Of a stretch of 64,000 bases of DNA, positions 52,304 through 61,081 are shown in pieces. This DNA comes from Desemzia sp045528445 (GTDB lineage Bacteria; Bacillota; Bacilli; Lactobacillales; Carnobacteriaceae). The stretch is from positions 1-64,000 of the forward strand of contig NZ_JBGQQU010000004.1 of assembly GCF_045528445.1 (NCBI RefSeq), read 5' to 3'. Within the stretch, counting starts at the first letter, position 1. The number at the start of each line of letters is the position of its first letter. Both the position numbers and the translations under genes were made by a program. A model generated the notes under the pieces. The model made no database searches. It saw nothing but the letters and a program-made list of their open reading frames with translations, and was not told the DNA's origin.

Positions 52304-52567
52304 CTACAGCTTCTCTTGTGTTTCCTTCGTAATATCCATCATAGATTGAAAAAACTGAGTGACTTGCGGTTCGAATTGCGGGTCTTTTAAACGACTAATA
52401 TTTTTCTCGATGACCGCTTGTTCGCGGCTAGCATCTAGTACCGGTAAATCATGTTCTTTTTTATACTCACCAACTTTTAAAACTGTGTTCAAACGTAATT
52501 CAAACAAACGAGTCAACTCTTGATCAATTGCATCAATGTCTTTGCGATATTGTTCTAGTTCACTCAT
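52304..52567 (-). CDS. Chorismate mutase (AroQ type)
   Basis: Monofunctional all-helical chorismate mutase of 87 residues, converting chorismate to prephenate. YRKDIDAIDQELTRLFELRL and VGEYKKEHDLPVLDASRE are the usual active-site helices with Arg and Lys. Overlaps the end of aroC by eight bases; last gene of the leftward aromatic operon. Provides prephenate for TyrA encoded in the divergent operon. Confidence 0.9.
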   Translation of the reverse strand: MSELEQYRKDIDAIDQELTRLFELRLNTVLKVGEYKKEHDLPVLDASREQAVIEKNISRLKDPQFEPQVTQFFQSMMDITKETQEKL

Positions 52568-53657
52568 TCGATTGTCCTCCCAGCATCAAGTCCATCAAAC
52601 CGATAGCGGTAACTGCTTCTAAGACTGGCAATACACGCGGTACGATACAAGGATCGTGGCGACCTTCGACTTCCAGTTCGGTTTCAGTACCTTCTTGGAT
52701 GTTGATCGTTTGCTGTTTTTTCTTGATGGAAGCAGGTGGTTTTACAGCAGCTCGAAAGACGACCGGCATCCCGTATGTAATTCCGCCGATGATTCCGCCA
52801 TTGTTGTTGGTACGCGTTTTGATCTGACCTTGTTCGTCATAGTAGTATTCGTCGTTGGCTTCGGATCCGCGCATTTTAGTGATGTCGAACCCTGTACCAA
52901 ATTCAATCCCTTTGATCGCTGGAACGGCAAAGACTAGATGAGCCAATTGAGATTCAACCGAGTCAAAGAATGGATTTCCATACCCGGCATCTAATCCCAG
53001 GACAAACGTCTCAACAACGCCGCCTACAGAATCGCCATCTTCTTTTGCTTCCAAGATTAAATCAGTCATCTCGGCTTCTTTTTCAGCATCAAAAAGGGGA
53101 AGTTGCTGCTCTTTTAACTGCTTGATTTGTTCCAAAGTGACGTTTTTTTGAGTTTCAAAAGGCGTGTCTTCGATCGTTCCAATGGATTGAATGTGAGCAC
53201 CAATCGTGACGCCTTTTTGTTTCAACCATTGTTGGCAAATAGCCCCTGCAAATACTAATGGAGCAGTAATCCGTCCTGAGAAGTGGCCGCTGCCTCGATG
53301 GTCGTTGTACCCATTATAACGGACACGTCCAGGGTAATCGGCTTGTCCTGGACGCATGACATTTTTCAGCACACTGTAATCTTTTGAGCGTGTATTGGTG
53401 TTCCAGATGATAGCTGTCAATGGTGCACCAGTTGTTTTACCATCTAAAAGTCCGCTTAAGATCTCTGGATGGTCTTTTTCTTTTCTTGGTGTGGTCAATG
53501 CATTTTTTCCCGGTGCTCTACGCGCCATTTCAATTAAGACTTGTTCCATATCCAATTCCAAACCTGGCGGCAGGCCATTGATAGTGATTCCGATAGCGAC
53601 ACCATGTGATTCTCCAAATAATGAAAGTTGTAAATTGTTACCCCATATTCCGCTCAT
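52560..53657 (-). CDS. aroC: Chorismate synthase
   Basis: Last common step of the shikimate pathway: 5-enolpyruvylshikimate 3-phosphate to chorismate with reduced FMN. 365 residues; motifs LFGESHGVAIG, YNGYNDHRGSGHFSGRITA and RHDPCIVPRVLPV. Its start overlaps the aroA end by 20 bases, indicating coupled translation. Confidence 0.95.
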   Translation of the reverse strand: MSGIWGNNLQLSLFGESHGVAIGITINGLPPGLELDMEQVLIEMARRAPGKNALTTPRKEKDHPEILSGLLDGKTTGAPLTAIIWNTNTRSKDYSVLKNVMRPGQADYPGRVRYNGYNDHRGSGHFSGRITAPLVFAGAICQQWLKQKGVTIGAHIQSIGTIEDTPFETQKNVTLEQIKQLKEQQLPLFDAEKEAEMTDLILEAKEDGDSVGGVVETFVLGLDAGYGNPFFDSVESQLAHLVFAVPAIKGIEFGTGFDITKMRGSEANDEYYYDEQGQIKTRTNNNGGIIGGITYGMPVVFRAAVKPPASIKKKQQTINIQEGTETELEVEGRHDPCIVPRVLPVLEAVTAIGLMDLMLGGQSNE

Positions 53658-54891
53658 GAATTTCTCCTCCTAGTTGCTGAAATATTTCCCAAAAATCAGG
53701 ATAAGACTTTTTGACACAGTCGCTGTCTTTTACGTGAATCGGATCAAGGCAGACAGTTGAAGCAATAGCCAACATCATAGCCATGCGATGGTCCTTATGG
53801 CTCCAAACATCTTGACCGCCTGCTAATTGAGAAACTCCTTCAATCAACAGTGAATCTTCTATGATCTCAATTCGTGCTCCTAAAGCAGCTAACTCTTTTT
53901 GAGTAGCAACTAAACGATCGCTTTCTTTGATTCGCAATCGTTCCAGATTGGTAATCGTTGTTTTGCCTTTACTTAATGAAGCAACTAAAGCAACAACTGG
54001 AATGATATCCGGTATTTGGGCTCCGTCGATGATGTGTTCGCTCTCATCAGATCCGGTGCTCAATGTATTTAAAACATCTATAATAGCACGATCTCCTTGT
54101 AGAGAAGAGGAATCTAAACCTGTTACGGAAAGAGTATTTCCTAGTGCATTTGCACTCAGCCAGAATGCCGCTTGCGAATAATCTCCTTCTACTTCGTATT
54201 GACGGGCTGTATAAGCCTGATTGCCTTTAATCCGGAATTCTTGTCCATTTTCATCTTGTTTGACAACAATGCCAAATGATCTCAACACAGAAAGGGTCAA
54301 ATCGATGTAGCCTTTTGATTCCAAATGAGTCGTGATTTTCAAGACAGAGTCTCCATATAGTAAGGGCAAAGTCAGCAGCATGCCGGTAATGAATTGCGAG
54401 CTGATATCGCCGCGCATTTCATATATTCCAGGAGTTAGTGGTCCTTTGACGGATAAGTGCAAGTTTTTTGAATCAGCCAAATGGTAAGGGAGAGATTGAT
54501 TTGCAAATAGTTCTTGATAAGGTTCAAGTGGACGTTTGCCTAATTGTCCTTTACCGACAAAATGGGTTTCCCCGGCAAATAATGTCGCTAAGGGAATTAA
54601 AAAGCGCAGTGTAGAGCCTGACTCATTGCAATCGATCGTGCGACTCTGGGAAGCTGTACCAAAACCTGCTCCATCAATAGTCAATGTCTGATGGTCATAG
54701 GAAATGACTGCTCCAAACGAGCGCATGCCTTCAATAGTAGCAATGATGTCATCTGATAGCTGGATATTCTTGATCGTGCTGCGGCCTGATGCCAAACTGG
54801 CACAAATCACTGCGCGATGAGCCATACTTTTAGAGGGTGGGACAGTGACTGCTCCAGTTAGTTTTTTAGGAGTCAATGTTAAGTTCGTCAT
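53638..54891 (-). CDS. aroA: 3-phosphoshikimate 1-carboxyvinyltransferase
   Basis: EPSP synthase (417 residues). PPSKSMAHRAVICASLA at the N terminus, CNESGSTLRFLIPLA (PEP-binding LxPxA-like region), RLRIKESDR and WSHKDHRMAM. The stop/start with aroB overlaps by four bases. The NESGSTLRF sequence resembles class II (less glyphosate-sensitive) forms only in part; I make no sensitivity claim. Confidence 0.95.
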   Translation of the reverse strand: MTNLTLTPKKLTGAVTVPPSKSMAHRAVICASLASGRSTIKNIQLSDDIIATIEGMRSFGAVISYDHQTLTIDGAGFGTASQSRTIDCNESGSTLRFLIPLATLFAGETHFVGKGQLGKRPLEPYQELFANQSLPYHLADSKNLHLSVKGPLTPGIYEMRGDISSQFITGMLLTLPLLYGDSVLKITTHLESKGYIDLTLSVLRSFGIVVKQDENGQEFRIKGNQAYTARQYEVEGDYSQAAFWLSANALGNTLSVTGLDSSSLQGDRAIIDVLNTLSTGSDESEHIIDGAQIPDIIPVVALVASLSKGKTTITNLERLRIKESDRLVATQKELAALGARIEIIEDSLLIEGVSQLAGGQDVWSHKDHRMAMMLAIASTVCLDPIHVKDSDCVKKSYPDFWEIFQQLGGEIHERNMG

Positions 54892-55976
54892 GCTGTTTTC
54901 CCTCCAGTTTTTAAAGAATCAAAGAATGAAAGAGCTGTTTGGTGCCTTTGGGCAGAGCCGATGTCAGCTAAAACGATCACCGTCAAATGTCCCTCGATAT
55001 TTTTTTTGTCTTTAGTGATGTAAGGCAATAATCTAGGGTAATCCTCAAGAGACGCCAGTTGTGTAGGTAAATGATGCTGCTGTAGGAGCGCTACTAGTCT
55101 ATCAGTGGTTCCTGCTTTAGTCAGCTGCTGTTTTTCTGCGATTCTTGATATCGCAACCATACCAATAGCAACGCCTTGGCCATGAGTGTGTTTTTCATAA
55201 TGGTAGTACGTTTCTATCGCATGCCCCAATGTGTGCCCGAAGTTCAGCAGCATACGCTCACCCACATCTTTTTCGTCTGCTTGCACAACCATTTGCTTGA
55301 TCGTGCAGCAAGTTTCAATGATCCACTCAATGTGCTGCATGACTTCTGTCCGTGAAGAGAGCTCCATGAGACGATCAAATAGATCCAGGTCTCTGATGCA
55401 GCCATATTTAATCACTTCAGCCATTCCATCAGCAAAGGCAGAATCAGTCAATGTCTCCAGCACTAAAGGATCGATCAAAACAAGAATCGGGTGGTAAAAA
55501 GCACCGACTAAGTTCTTTCCCTCAGGCAAATCGACGCCCACTTTTCCTCCGACACTGCTGTCAACTTGAGCGAGCAGCGTGGTAGGGATCTGGATATAAG
55601 AGATGCCACGTAAGTAAGACGAAGCTGCGAAACCAGTTATGTCGCCAATCACACCGCCCCCCAAAGCAACGATCAAGTCGCTTCGGGTCAAACCAAACTC
55701 TGCTAAGGCGCTGTAAATCATGGGCATGGAGTCAAAGGTCTTGGTCTGTTCTCCGGGAGGCAAAACAATACACTGCACTTCAAATCCCGCTGCTTCCAGG
55801 TCTTTGACGACAGATGTACCGTAATGTTTATAAACGTTCTCATCTGTGACAATGGCGATTTTAGCCCCAGTAAAGACTTTTGAGACTTCATGACTGATGC
55901 TGTTGAGTAATCCTTTTTCAATTTTTAACTCATAAGTTACTTCCTGTGAGGGAAGTTTAACGGTCAGTACAGACAT
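54888..55976 (-). CDS. aroB: 3-dehydroquinate synthase
   Basis: Second shikimate-pathway enzyme (362 residues): DAHP to 3-dehydroquinate with NAD and a divalent metal. LPPGEQTKTF, ALGGGVIGDITGFAASSYLRGI, DSSVGGKVGVD and LNFGHTLGHAIE (metal-binding His) are all present. Overlaps aroA by four bases. Confidence 0.95.
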   Translation of the reverse strand: MSVLTVKLPSQEVTYELKIEKGLLNSISHEVSKVFTGAKIAIVTDENVYKHYGTSVVKDLEAAGFEVQCIVLPPGEQTKTFDSMPMIYSALAEFGLTRSDLIVALGGGVIGDITGFAASSYLRGISYIQIPTTLLAQVDSSVGGKVGVDLPEGKNLVGAFYHPILVLIDPLVLETLTDSAFADGMAEVIKYGCIRDLDLFDRLMELSSRTEVMQHIEWIIETCCTIKQMVVQADEKDVGERMLLNFGHTLGHAIETYYHYEKHTHGQGVAIGMVAISRIAEKQQLTKAGTTDRLVALLQQHHLPTQLASLEDYPRLLPYITKDKKNIEGHLTVIVLADIGSAQRHQTALSFFDSLKTGGKTA

Positions 55977-55994
55977 ATCTTATCCCTCATCTTC

Positions 55995-57035
55995 TTAGTT
56001 TGTTAGAATAGTTGATGCTTCTTGTATCGAACGTCCTTCGAGATCAGCCAGCTTGCGAGCTTTTTCCATCAGTCCAGCAAATTCATCTGGTGTCAGACAT
56101 TGTTCGCCGTCGCTCCAAGCATTGGCTGGGTCGTTGTGGACTTCGATCATCAATCCGTCTGCTCCGGCGACGATACCTGATTTAGCCCCTGCTTCCACCA
56201 AGTAAGACATTCCGCCAGCATGGCTCGGATCGACAATGATCGGCAGATGAGAGAGTTCTTTGATGACCGGAACGGCCTGGATATCTAACGTATTGCGTGT
56301 GCCAGTTTCGAATGTCCGGATGCCGCGTTCACACAAAATAACATTTTCGTTTCCTTCCGCCATAATGTATTCCGCTGACATCAACCACTCTTTGTAAGTT
56401 GCCGACAATCCGCGTTTCAACAGAACCGGTGTCTGCGTGCGGCCAACTTCTTTTAACAAATCAAAATTTTGCATATTGCGGGCACCGATTTGGATGATGT
56501 CAACAGAGTCTACAAATTGATCGATCCATTTGGTAGACATCAATTCTGTCACGATAGGCAATCCAGTTTCAGCTTTTGCTGTTTCAAGCATTCTTAAACC
56601 TTCCAGTTCAAGCCCTTGGAAACTGTATGGAGACGTTCTGGGTTTGAAGGCACCCCCGCGTAAGAAGTTCGCGCCAGCTTGCTTCAATTGTTTAGCGATT
56701 GCGACAATTTGTTCTTCACTTTCTACCGAACACGGTCCAGCAATAATCCCCAATTGATTTCCACCAATCGTTTCATTTCCAACAGTCACGATAGAGTTTT
56801 CGGGATGGAATTTTCTGTTTGCACGCTTGTAAGGTTCCTCTACTCGAATCACTTGTTCTACATTCGGAGAAGCTTGCAATTGATGCATTTCGATTCCACT
56901 AGTATCGCCGATCAATCCTAAAAAATCGCGTTTGATATCTGTAAAGTGACTCACAGCCACTCCTTTTGCTTCTAATTTAGCTGATAAATCTTTAATCGAG
57001 TTTGCATTAGTTCCTTGTTTTAATACGATAATCAT
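55995..57035 (-). CDS. DAHP synthase (3-deoxy-7-phosphoheptulonate synthase)
   Basis: First shikimate-pathway enzyme: PEP + erythrose 4-phosphate. 346 residues from the ATG at 57035 (MIIVLKQGT), eight bases after GAGGAG. An N-terminal ferredoxin-like regulatory domain (1-70) precedes the catalytic barrel (GPCSVESEEQIV, RGGAFKPRTSPYSFQG, DPSHAGG). This is the type I-beta architecture in which the N-terminal domain mediates feedback by aromatic amino acids. No chorismate mutase domain is fused. Confidence 0.93.
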   Translation of the reverse strand: MIIVLKQGTNANSIKDLSAKLEAKGVAVSHFTDIKRDFLGLIGDTSGIEMHQLQASPNVEQVIRVEEPYKRANRKFHPENSIVTVGNETIGGNQLGIIAGPCSVESEEQIVAIAKQLKQAGANFLRGGAFKPRTSPYSFQGLELEGLRMLETAKAETGLPIVTELMSTKWIDQFVDSVDIIQIGARNMQNFDLLKEVGRTQTPVLLKRGLSATYKEWLMSAEYIMAEGNENVILCERGIRTFETGTRNTLDIQAVPVIKELSHLPIIVDPSHAGGMSYLVEAGAKSGIVAGADGLMIEVHNDPANAWSDGEQCLTPDEFAGLMEKARKLADLEGRSIQEASTILTN

Positions 57036-57055
57036 AGTCATTCTCCTCTGTATTG

Positions 57056-57592
57056 TTAGTTTATTTTGTACAAACACCACACCATTACTGGTTCATATCG
57101 AGCTTCTATCGTGTAATCTGCTTTCTTTTCTCTTTCAAACACATCCTCACTGATGATTGTGTATTTCAAATTTTTCTTGCAGAAGGCTATCCAAGCTTTG
57201 TATTTACTGTCTGCAAATTCAATGGCTGTCTGCTCTTGTTGGGCAGTTAAGTATTTTTTCAAAAAAATCGTGGTGGCCGGATGGATCATCGCTCGGTCTT
57301 CCGCATAATATTTATTCTTCACTAAGACCATGGGCTTGGTTTTAAGTTGGAAAACGTCTACCAAATCTACTTTGTCCCAGTAATCATAGTTGAATTCTTT
57401 CCAGCCGTAATCTTTTCGAGCGCTTTTGAAAGCTACAGGAAACAACACGTACTGTTCAGAAAGGGAATCAATGCTGTGCAGCAAGCTATCAAAAGACGGA
57501 TACTCCACAATCCCATCGTCTTGGGATTGCAGTAAAGATTCTGCGACGGCATAACTATCGGTGCTGCTTGGACCTAACGTATGAATAATCAT
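57056..57592 (-). CDS. BacA/prephenate dehydratase-like protein
   Basis: A 178-residue protein heading the aromatic operon. The opening IIHTLGPSSTDSYAVAESLL corresponds to the LGPxGTxS motif of prephenate dehydratase folds; QYVLFPVAFKSA and AMIHPATTIFL fit the second lobe, and PVMVWCLY resembles the end of BacA (prephenate decarboxylase of bacilysin synthesis). The catalytic TRF motif of real PheA is not visible. It could be a prephenate-processing enzyme or a regulatory relative; no pheA is present in the window. ATG follows GTGGAGG. First structural gene after the attenuator. Confidence 0.65.
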   Translation of the reverse strand: MIIHTLGPSSTDSYAVAESLLQSQDDGIVEYPSFDSLLHSIDSLSEQYVLFPVAFKSARKDYGWKEFNYDYWDKVDLVDVFQLKTKPMVLVKNKYYAEDRAMIHPATTIFLKKYLTAQQEQTAIEFADSKYKAWIAFCKKNLKYTIISEDVFEREKKADYTIEARYEPVMVWCLYKIN

Positions 57593-57623
57593 CTATTCTT
57601 CCTCCACAAAAATTATTGAAAAC

Positions 57624-57674
57624 GAAAAAACGCCACACCCGATAGTCTTGTGAAAGAGTATCGAATGTAGCGTT
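57624..57674 (-). terminator. Attenuator terminator of the aromatic operon
   Basis: On the minus strand AACGCTACATTCGATA pairs with TATCGGGTGTGGCGTT, followed by TTTTT, about 30 bases before the first structural gene. The 5' arm contains CATTCGAT (complement of plus 57660-57667), which can alternatively pair with ATCGAATG farther upstream (plus 57719-57726), an antiterminator. Confidence 0.82.
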
Positions 57675-57763
57675 GGGTAAGTTCACTAATAAATTGATGT
57701 TAGTTTAGTTCGTTGCCCCATTCGATTTCTTTCAAAATCTATAGGGCACCTGTTGTCAGCAGC

Positions 57764-57859
57764 TTAAAAATCTCTAGCCTCTATAGATGTGTTCCTAAAG
57801 AAGCTAAAGAAATAACTATTCAATTGTGGGGCCATTTTAGTTTGAAGTTGTAAGTTCAT
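57764..57859 (-). CDS. Leader peptide rich in Tyr/Phe codons (attenuation)
   Basis: A 31-codon ORF starts at ATG 57859 eight bases after GAGGAG and ends with TAA at 57764. Residues 14-21 read NSYFFSFF, with one Tyr and four Phe codons. Next to it, the RNA has three alternative pairings: GAAATAACTATT (plus 57875-57886) with AATAGTTATTTC over codons 14-17; ATCTATAGAGGC (codons 25-28) with GCCCTATAGAT; and ATCGAATG with the terminator arm. This is the layout of a ribosome-controlled attenuator: stalling for charged tRNA-Phe/Tyr should favour the antiterminator. No T-box GGTGGNACC motif is present. Confidence 0.78.
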   Translation of the reverse strand: MNLQLQTKMAPQLNSYFFSFFRNTSIEARDF

Positions 57860-57910
57860 GTTGGTCTCTCCTCAAATAGTTATTTCAGCTGTTGTTCAAC
57901 TGTGAGACCA

Positions 57911-57939
57911 ATACTAACAATTAAAAAATGGGTTGTCAA
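57911..57939 (-). promoter_or_regulatory. Promoter of the leftward aromatic operon
   Basis: On the minus strand TTGACA (57939-57934), 17 bases, TAGTAT (57916-57911). The transcript begins near 57904, just before an inverted pair TTGGTCTC/GAGACCAA that frames the leader ribosome site. Confidence 0.8.
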
Positions 57940-58065
57940 CAGATTAATTAAAAAAATATTAAAATGACCTAAGGGGCTGGTAACAGCAGTATGAAATTTA
58001 CCGTTGTTTTTTAGCGTTCTTTTGTCTATACTTCAAACAATATCAAATTTTGAAAGGAGTTCGTC

Positions 58066-58881
58066 ATGAAATTCTATGGATTATTCGGAGAAAAACTAAC
58101 ACATAGTTTGTCGCCAGATTTGCATCAGCTCATTTATCAAAAAATAGGATTGGATGCTGCGTATAAACTTTTTCCGTTCCCTCCAACACAGTTGCAACAT
58201 GCGATGGATGGGATTCGAGCGCTGTCCATCAATGGAGTTAATGTTACGATTCCTTATAAAGAAGCCGTTCTCCCATATTTGGATGAGATCGATTCATTTG
58301 CTGAGAAATTGGGAGCAGTGAATACGATTGAAAACGTCAGTGGAAGATTGACAGGGCACAACACGGATTATAGCGGATTTGGGCTGATTTTGGACCGCAG
58401 AGGTTGGGATGTTAAAAACAAAACAGCTGTCGTTTTAGGGTCCGGAGGTGCATCTAAAACGGTTGAAGCATATTTAATAGATCATGGAATTAAGCACCTG
58501 TACATTATTTCTCGGGCTCCTGAGCGATTTGAAAACACAAAAAGGAAGACGTATACCAATTATGAAGAAGCGGGGACACTTGCTGGCGATTTTTTGATCA
58601 ATACGACTCCTGTTGGGATGTATCCTAACGTCAACGGCACTCCGATAAGTAAAACGATCATCCAACGATTTGATTACCTGATCGACTTAATCTATAACCC
58701 TGGCGAAACAACTTTCTTAAGGCTGGGGCGGGAACAGAACAAACAAACTGCTAACGGCTTAGATATGTTGATTGGTCAGGCTGTTCGGGCAGTCGAGATT
58801 TGGGAAAAGTGTTCCATTGATGAGCAGGTCACGGAACAATTGATCTCTGAATGGAAAGGACGACAAGGTGAGGGGCTATGA
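58066..58881 (+). CDS. aroE: Shikimate dehydrogenase
   Basis: Reduces 3-dehydroshikimate with NADPH (271 residues). FGEKLTHSLSPDLH, NGVNVTIPYKEAV (catalytic Lys), GHNTDYSGFG (Asp) and the Rossmann VVLGSGGASKTV are all present. ATG 58066 follows GAAAGGAG. First of three overlapping genes divergent from the other aromatic operon. Confidence 0.93.
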   Translation: MKFYGLFGEKLTHSLSPDLHQLIYQKIGLDAAYKLFPFPPTQLQHAMDGIRALSINGVNVTIPYKEAVLPYLDEIDSFAEKLGAVNTIENVSGRLTGHNTDYSGFGLILDRRGWDVKNKTAVVLGSGGASKTVEAYLIDHGIKHLYIISRAPERFENTKRKTYTNYEEAGTLAGDFLINTTPVGMYPNVNGTPISKTIIQRFDYLIDLIYNPGETTFLRLGREQNKQTANGLDMLIGQAVRAVEIWEKCSIDEQVTEQLISEWKGRQGEGL

Positions 58882-59411
58882 AAACAAATATTGTGTTGAT
58901 CGGGATGACGGGCAGTGGGAAAACCAGTATTGGAGAACTGCTGAGCCAACAGTTAACTTTACCGTTTAGAGATATGGATTTGTTTATTGAACAAATCACT
59001 CTTCAATCCATTCCAGAATTATTTGAAGTGAGTGAAGCTCACTTTAGAGCCATAGAGACGAAAGCTTGTAAAACACTGGCTGCAAAAGAAACTCACACGG
59101 TCATTTCATGTGGTGGGGGAGTTGTTCTCCAGCCAGAAAATATACAGGCTCTAAGTGAAACAGGCTGGATCGTATTTATTGATCGGCCGGTTGAACACAT
59201 TATCGAAGATATCATCATCGGGCACCGGCCTTTATTAAAAGAAGGGGTAAATAAGCTATACCAATTGTATGAAGAACGGATCGATTTGTATCGATCAGCA
59301 GCTGACTTCAGAGTAGAAAATCAGACTACTTTGGACGACGTATTAAATCAGATCAAGGAGCAGCTTCCAGAAACGATAGCTTCTGTATGGAAGGAGGGGA
59401 GTAAAAAATGA
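58878..59411 (+). CDS. aroK: Shikimate kinase
   Basis: Phosphorylates shikimate with ATP (177 residues). P-loop GMTGSGKTSIG, DMDLFIE (substrate Asp), SCGGGVVLQPEN and GHRPLL lid region. Overlaps aroE by four bases (ATGA) and tyrA by four. Confidence 0.93.
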   Translation: MKTNIVLIGMTGSGKTSIGELLSQQLTLPFRDMDLFIEQITLQSIPELFEVSEAHFRAIETKACKTLAAKETHTVISCGGGVVLQPENIQALSETGWIVFIDRPVEHIIEDIIIGHRPLLKEGVNKLYQLYEERIDLYRSAADFRVENQTTLDDVLNQIKEQLPETIASVWKEGSKK

Positions 59412-60250
59412 ACATTGCGATTGTTGGATTAGGTGTTATTGGCGGATCATTTGCTATGGGGCTTCAAGCGGCCGGGTATAAACAAGTGTACGGAATAGAT
59501 GTCAATGAATCAACGCTGCAAACTGCGGTAGAACAAGGAATGATCCAAAAAGGATTTGTAAAAGCTGACGGTATTTTACAAGAGATGGATGTCGTTTTGA
59601 TTTCTCTTTACCCAAGTCAGGTGGCACCTTTTGTCGAACAGCACAAAAACAACTTAAAAAAAGGAGCTATTCTGACTGATGTGACAGGCGTTAAGACAGC
59701 GATTATTGAAGAAGTGACTAAAGTACTGCCTTCAACTGTGGATTTTGTTTTTGCGCATCCGATGCGAGGCAGCGAAAAAAAGGGCATCTCTGGAGCAGAT
59801 CATACGCGTTTCATAGGGGCCAATGTTTTACTTACTCCTACCTCGACAAATAAAGAGGCTTCTTTACATACCATTGAAAAGCTGTACAAGGAGATTGGAT
59901 TTGCGGAAGTGACAAGGGTTTCTCCGGAACAGCACGATGAACAGATTGCGTACGTCAGTCAATTGATGCATGCTTTATCCGTGGCAGTCGTCAATAGTGC
60001 ACAGGCTTCAAAAGAAACTCTGACGTTTGCGGGAAATAGTTTTCAAGAACTGACCAGAATTGCGGATATCAACGCTGACTTGTGGAGTGAATTGTTTTTA
60101 AACAACCGAACAGCCTTGTTAAAATCGATTGAACAGTTTGAGGTGGAATTGAAGGCTCTGAAACAGACGTTGGAAGGAAATGATGAAGAAGAATTGAAAG
60201 AAATCTTCAATAAAGCTGTTCAGCAGCGAAGAGAATGGTATATTGAATGA
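59408..60250 (+). CDS. tyrA: Prephenate dehydrogenase
   Basis: Oxidative decarboxylation of prephenate to 4-hydroxyphenylpyruvate with NAD (280 residues). Rossmann motif IVGLGVIGGSFAMGL, HPMRGSEKKGISGA with the catalytic His region, and DEQIAYVSQLMHAL. Overlaps aroK by four bases after AAGGAGG. Commits prephenate from the divergent operon's chorismate mutase to tyrosine. Confidence 0.93.
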   Translation: MNIAIVGLGVIGGSFAMGLQAAGYKQVYGIDVNESTLQTAVEQGMIQKGFVKADGILQEMDVVLISLYPSQVAPFVEQHKNNLKKGAILTDVTGVKTAIIEEVTKVLPSTVDFVFAHPMRGSEKKGISGADHTRFIGANVLLTPTSTNKEASLHTIEKLYKEIGFAEVTRVSPEQHDEQIAYVSQLMHALSVAVVNSAQASKETLTFAGNSFQELTRIADINADLWSELFLNNRTALLKSIEQFEVELKALKQTLEGNDEEELKEIFNKAVQQRREWYIE

Positions 60251-60331
60251 TTCTTTTAATCGAATTTACAGGCTAGGTTGTTGCGCGAAATTTGTGTATG
60301 ATAAGGGAGAAACTGATTGAGGAGGCGCTTC

Positions 60332-60967
60332 ATGTTACAGCCTAACGTAAATGAAAAAACGAATGCAGAAGGATCTTTTTTTCAGATTTTTGAAGACGAA
60401 GATTTTTTGATCGAGAATGTCAATATATCTAAAGAAGTGATTGAACAACAAGCTATTCAGCATCCTGTTATTGAGCGGTGTGTATTTGAACACGTCATAT
60501 TCGCAGCCAATGATTTCATTGGTATTGAGATCAGTAACTGTATATTTAGAAATTGCGACTTATCTAATTGTGATTTGTCCAAGGGATCGATTCACCGGAC
60601 ACATTTTTTCAATTGCAAAATGGTGGGGACTTTGTTCAGTGAAAATTATATCGGTGATGTTGATTTTCAAGACTGCAAAATGAATTTCGCTAATTTCAGC
60701 GACTCGAAAATTAAAGCGGCTCGGTTTGAAGGATGTCTGCTGAATAGCGCTGATTTTATTGAGTGTCTGTTTCAAACAACTGCTTTTTCTCAGTGTGATA
60801 TCGATCAGGTTAACTTTTCAGGAACTCATTTGAAGAAGATGGACTTGAGCTCGTGTGATTTTAATCAGCTTTCCATCCAATCAGAGAATTTAAAAGGCTG
60901 TAAAATCAATTCTCGCCAAGCCAATTATTTCATCCAATCCTTTTTAGGCATTACGGTGGTTGACTAA
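60332..60967 (+). CDS. Pentapeptide-repeat protein
   Basis: A 211-residue right-handed beta-helix of pentapeptide repeats (A/C/S-D/N-L/F-X-X), for instance CDLSNCDLSKG, CKMNFANFSDS, CLLNSADFIEC and CDIDQVNFSGT. It resembles the Qnr/McbG-like length but not enough to assign gyrase protection. ATG 60332 follows GAGGAGG. Followed by a terminator. Confidence 0.82.
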   Translation: MLQPNVNEKTNAEGSFFQIFEDEDFLIENVNISKEVIEQQAIQHPVIERCVFEHVIFAANDFIGIEISNCIFRNCDLSNCDLSKGSIHRTHFFNCKMVGTLFSENYIGDVDFQDCKMNFANFSDSKIKAARFEGCLLNSADFIECLFQTTAFSQCDIDQVNFSGTHLKKMDLSSCDFNQLSIQSENLKGCKINSRQANYFIQSFLGITVVD

Positions 60968-60990
60968 GTAGAATGGACTGGGCAAATTAA

Positions 60991-61044
60991 AAACTCATTC
61001 CCCATATTGATGATAGTTCATCAAAAAGAGGAATGAGCTTTTTT
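60991..61044 (+). terminator. Terminator after the pentapeptide-repeat gene
   Basis: AACTCATTCC pairs with GGAATGAGCT around a long loop, followed by TTTTTT. Confidence 0.65.
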
Positions 61045-61081
61045 GATAGCCCGGATTCTTTTAAACCAATTTGCATAAAAA

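Noticed and set aside
57593..57900. T-box riboswitch ahead of the aromatic operon
   Set aside because: No T-box GGTGGNACCGCG sequence or Stem I features; a translated leader ORF with aromatic codons explains the region better.
60332..60967. Qnr-type quinolone resistance protein
   Set aside because: Pentapeptide repeats and length fit loosely, but the Qnr-specific loops and N-terminal motif cannot be recognised.
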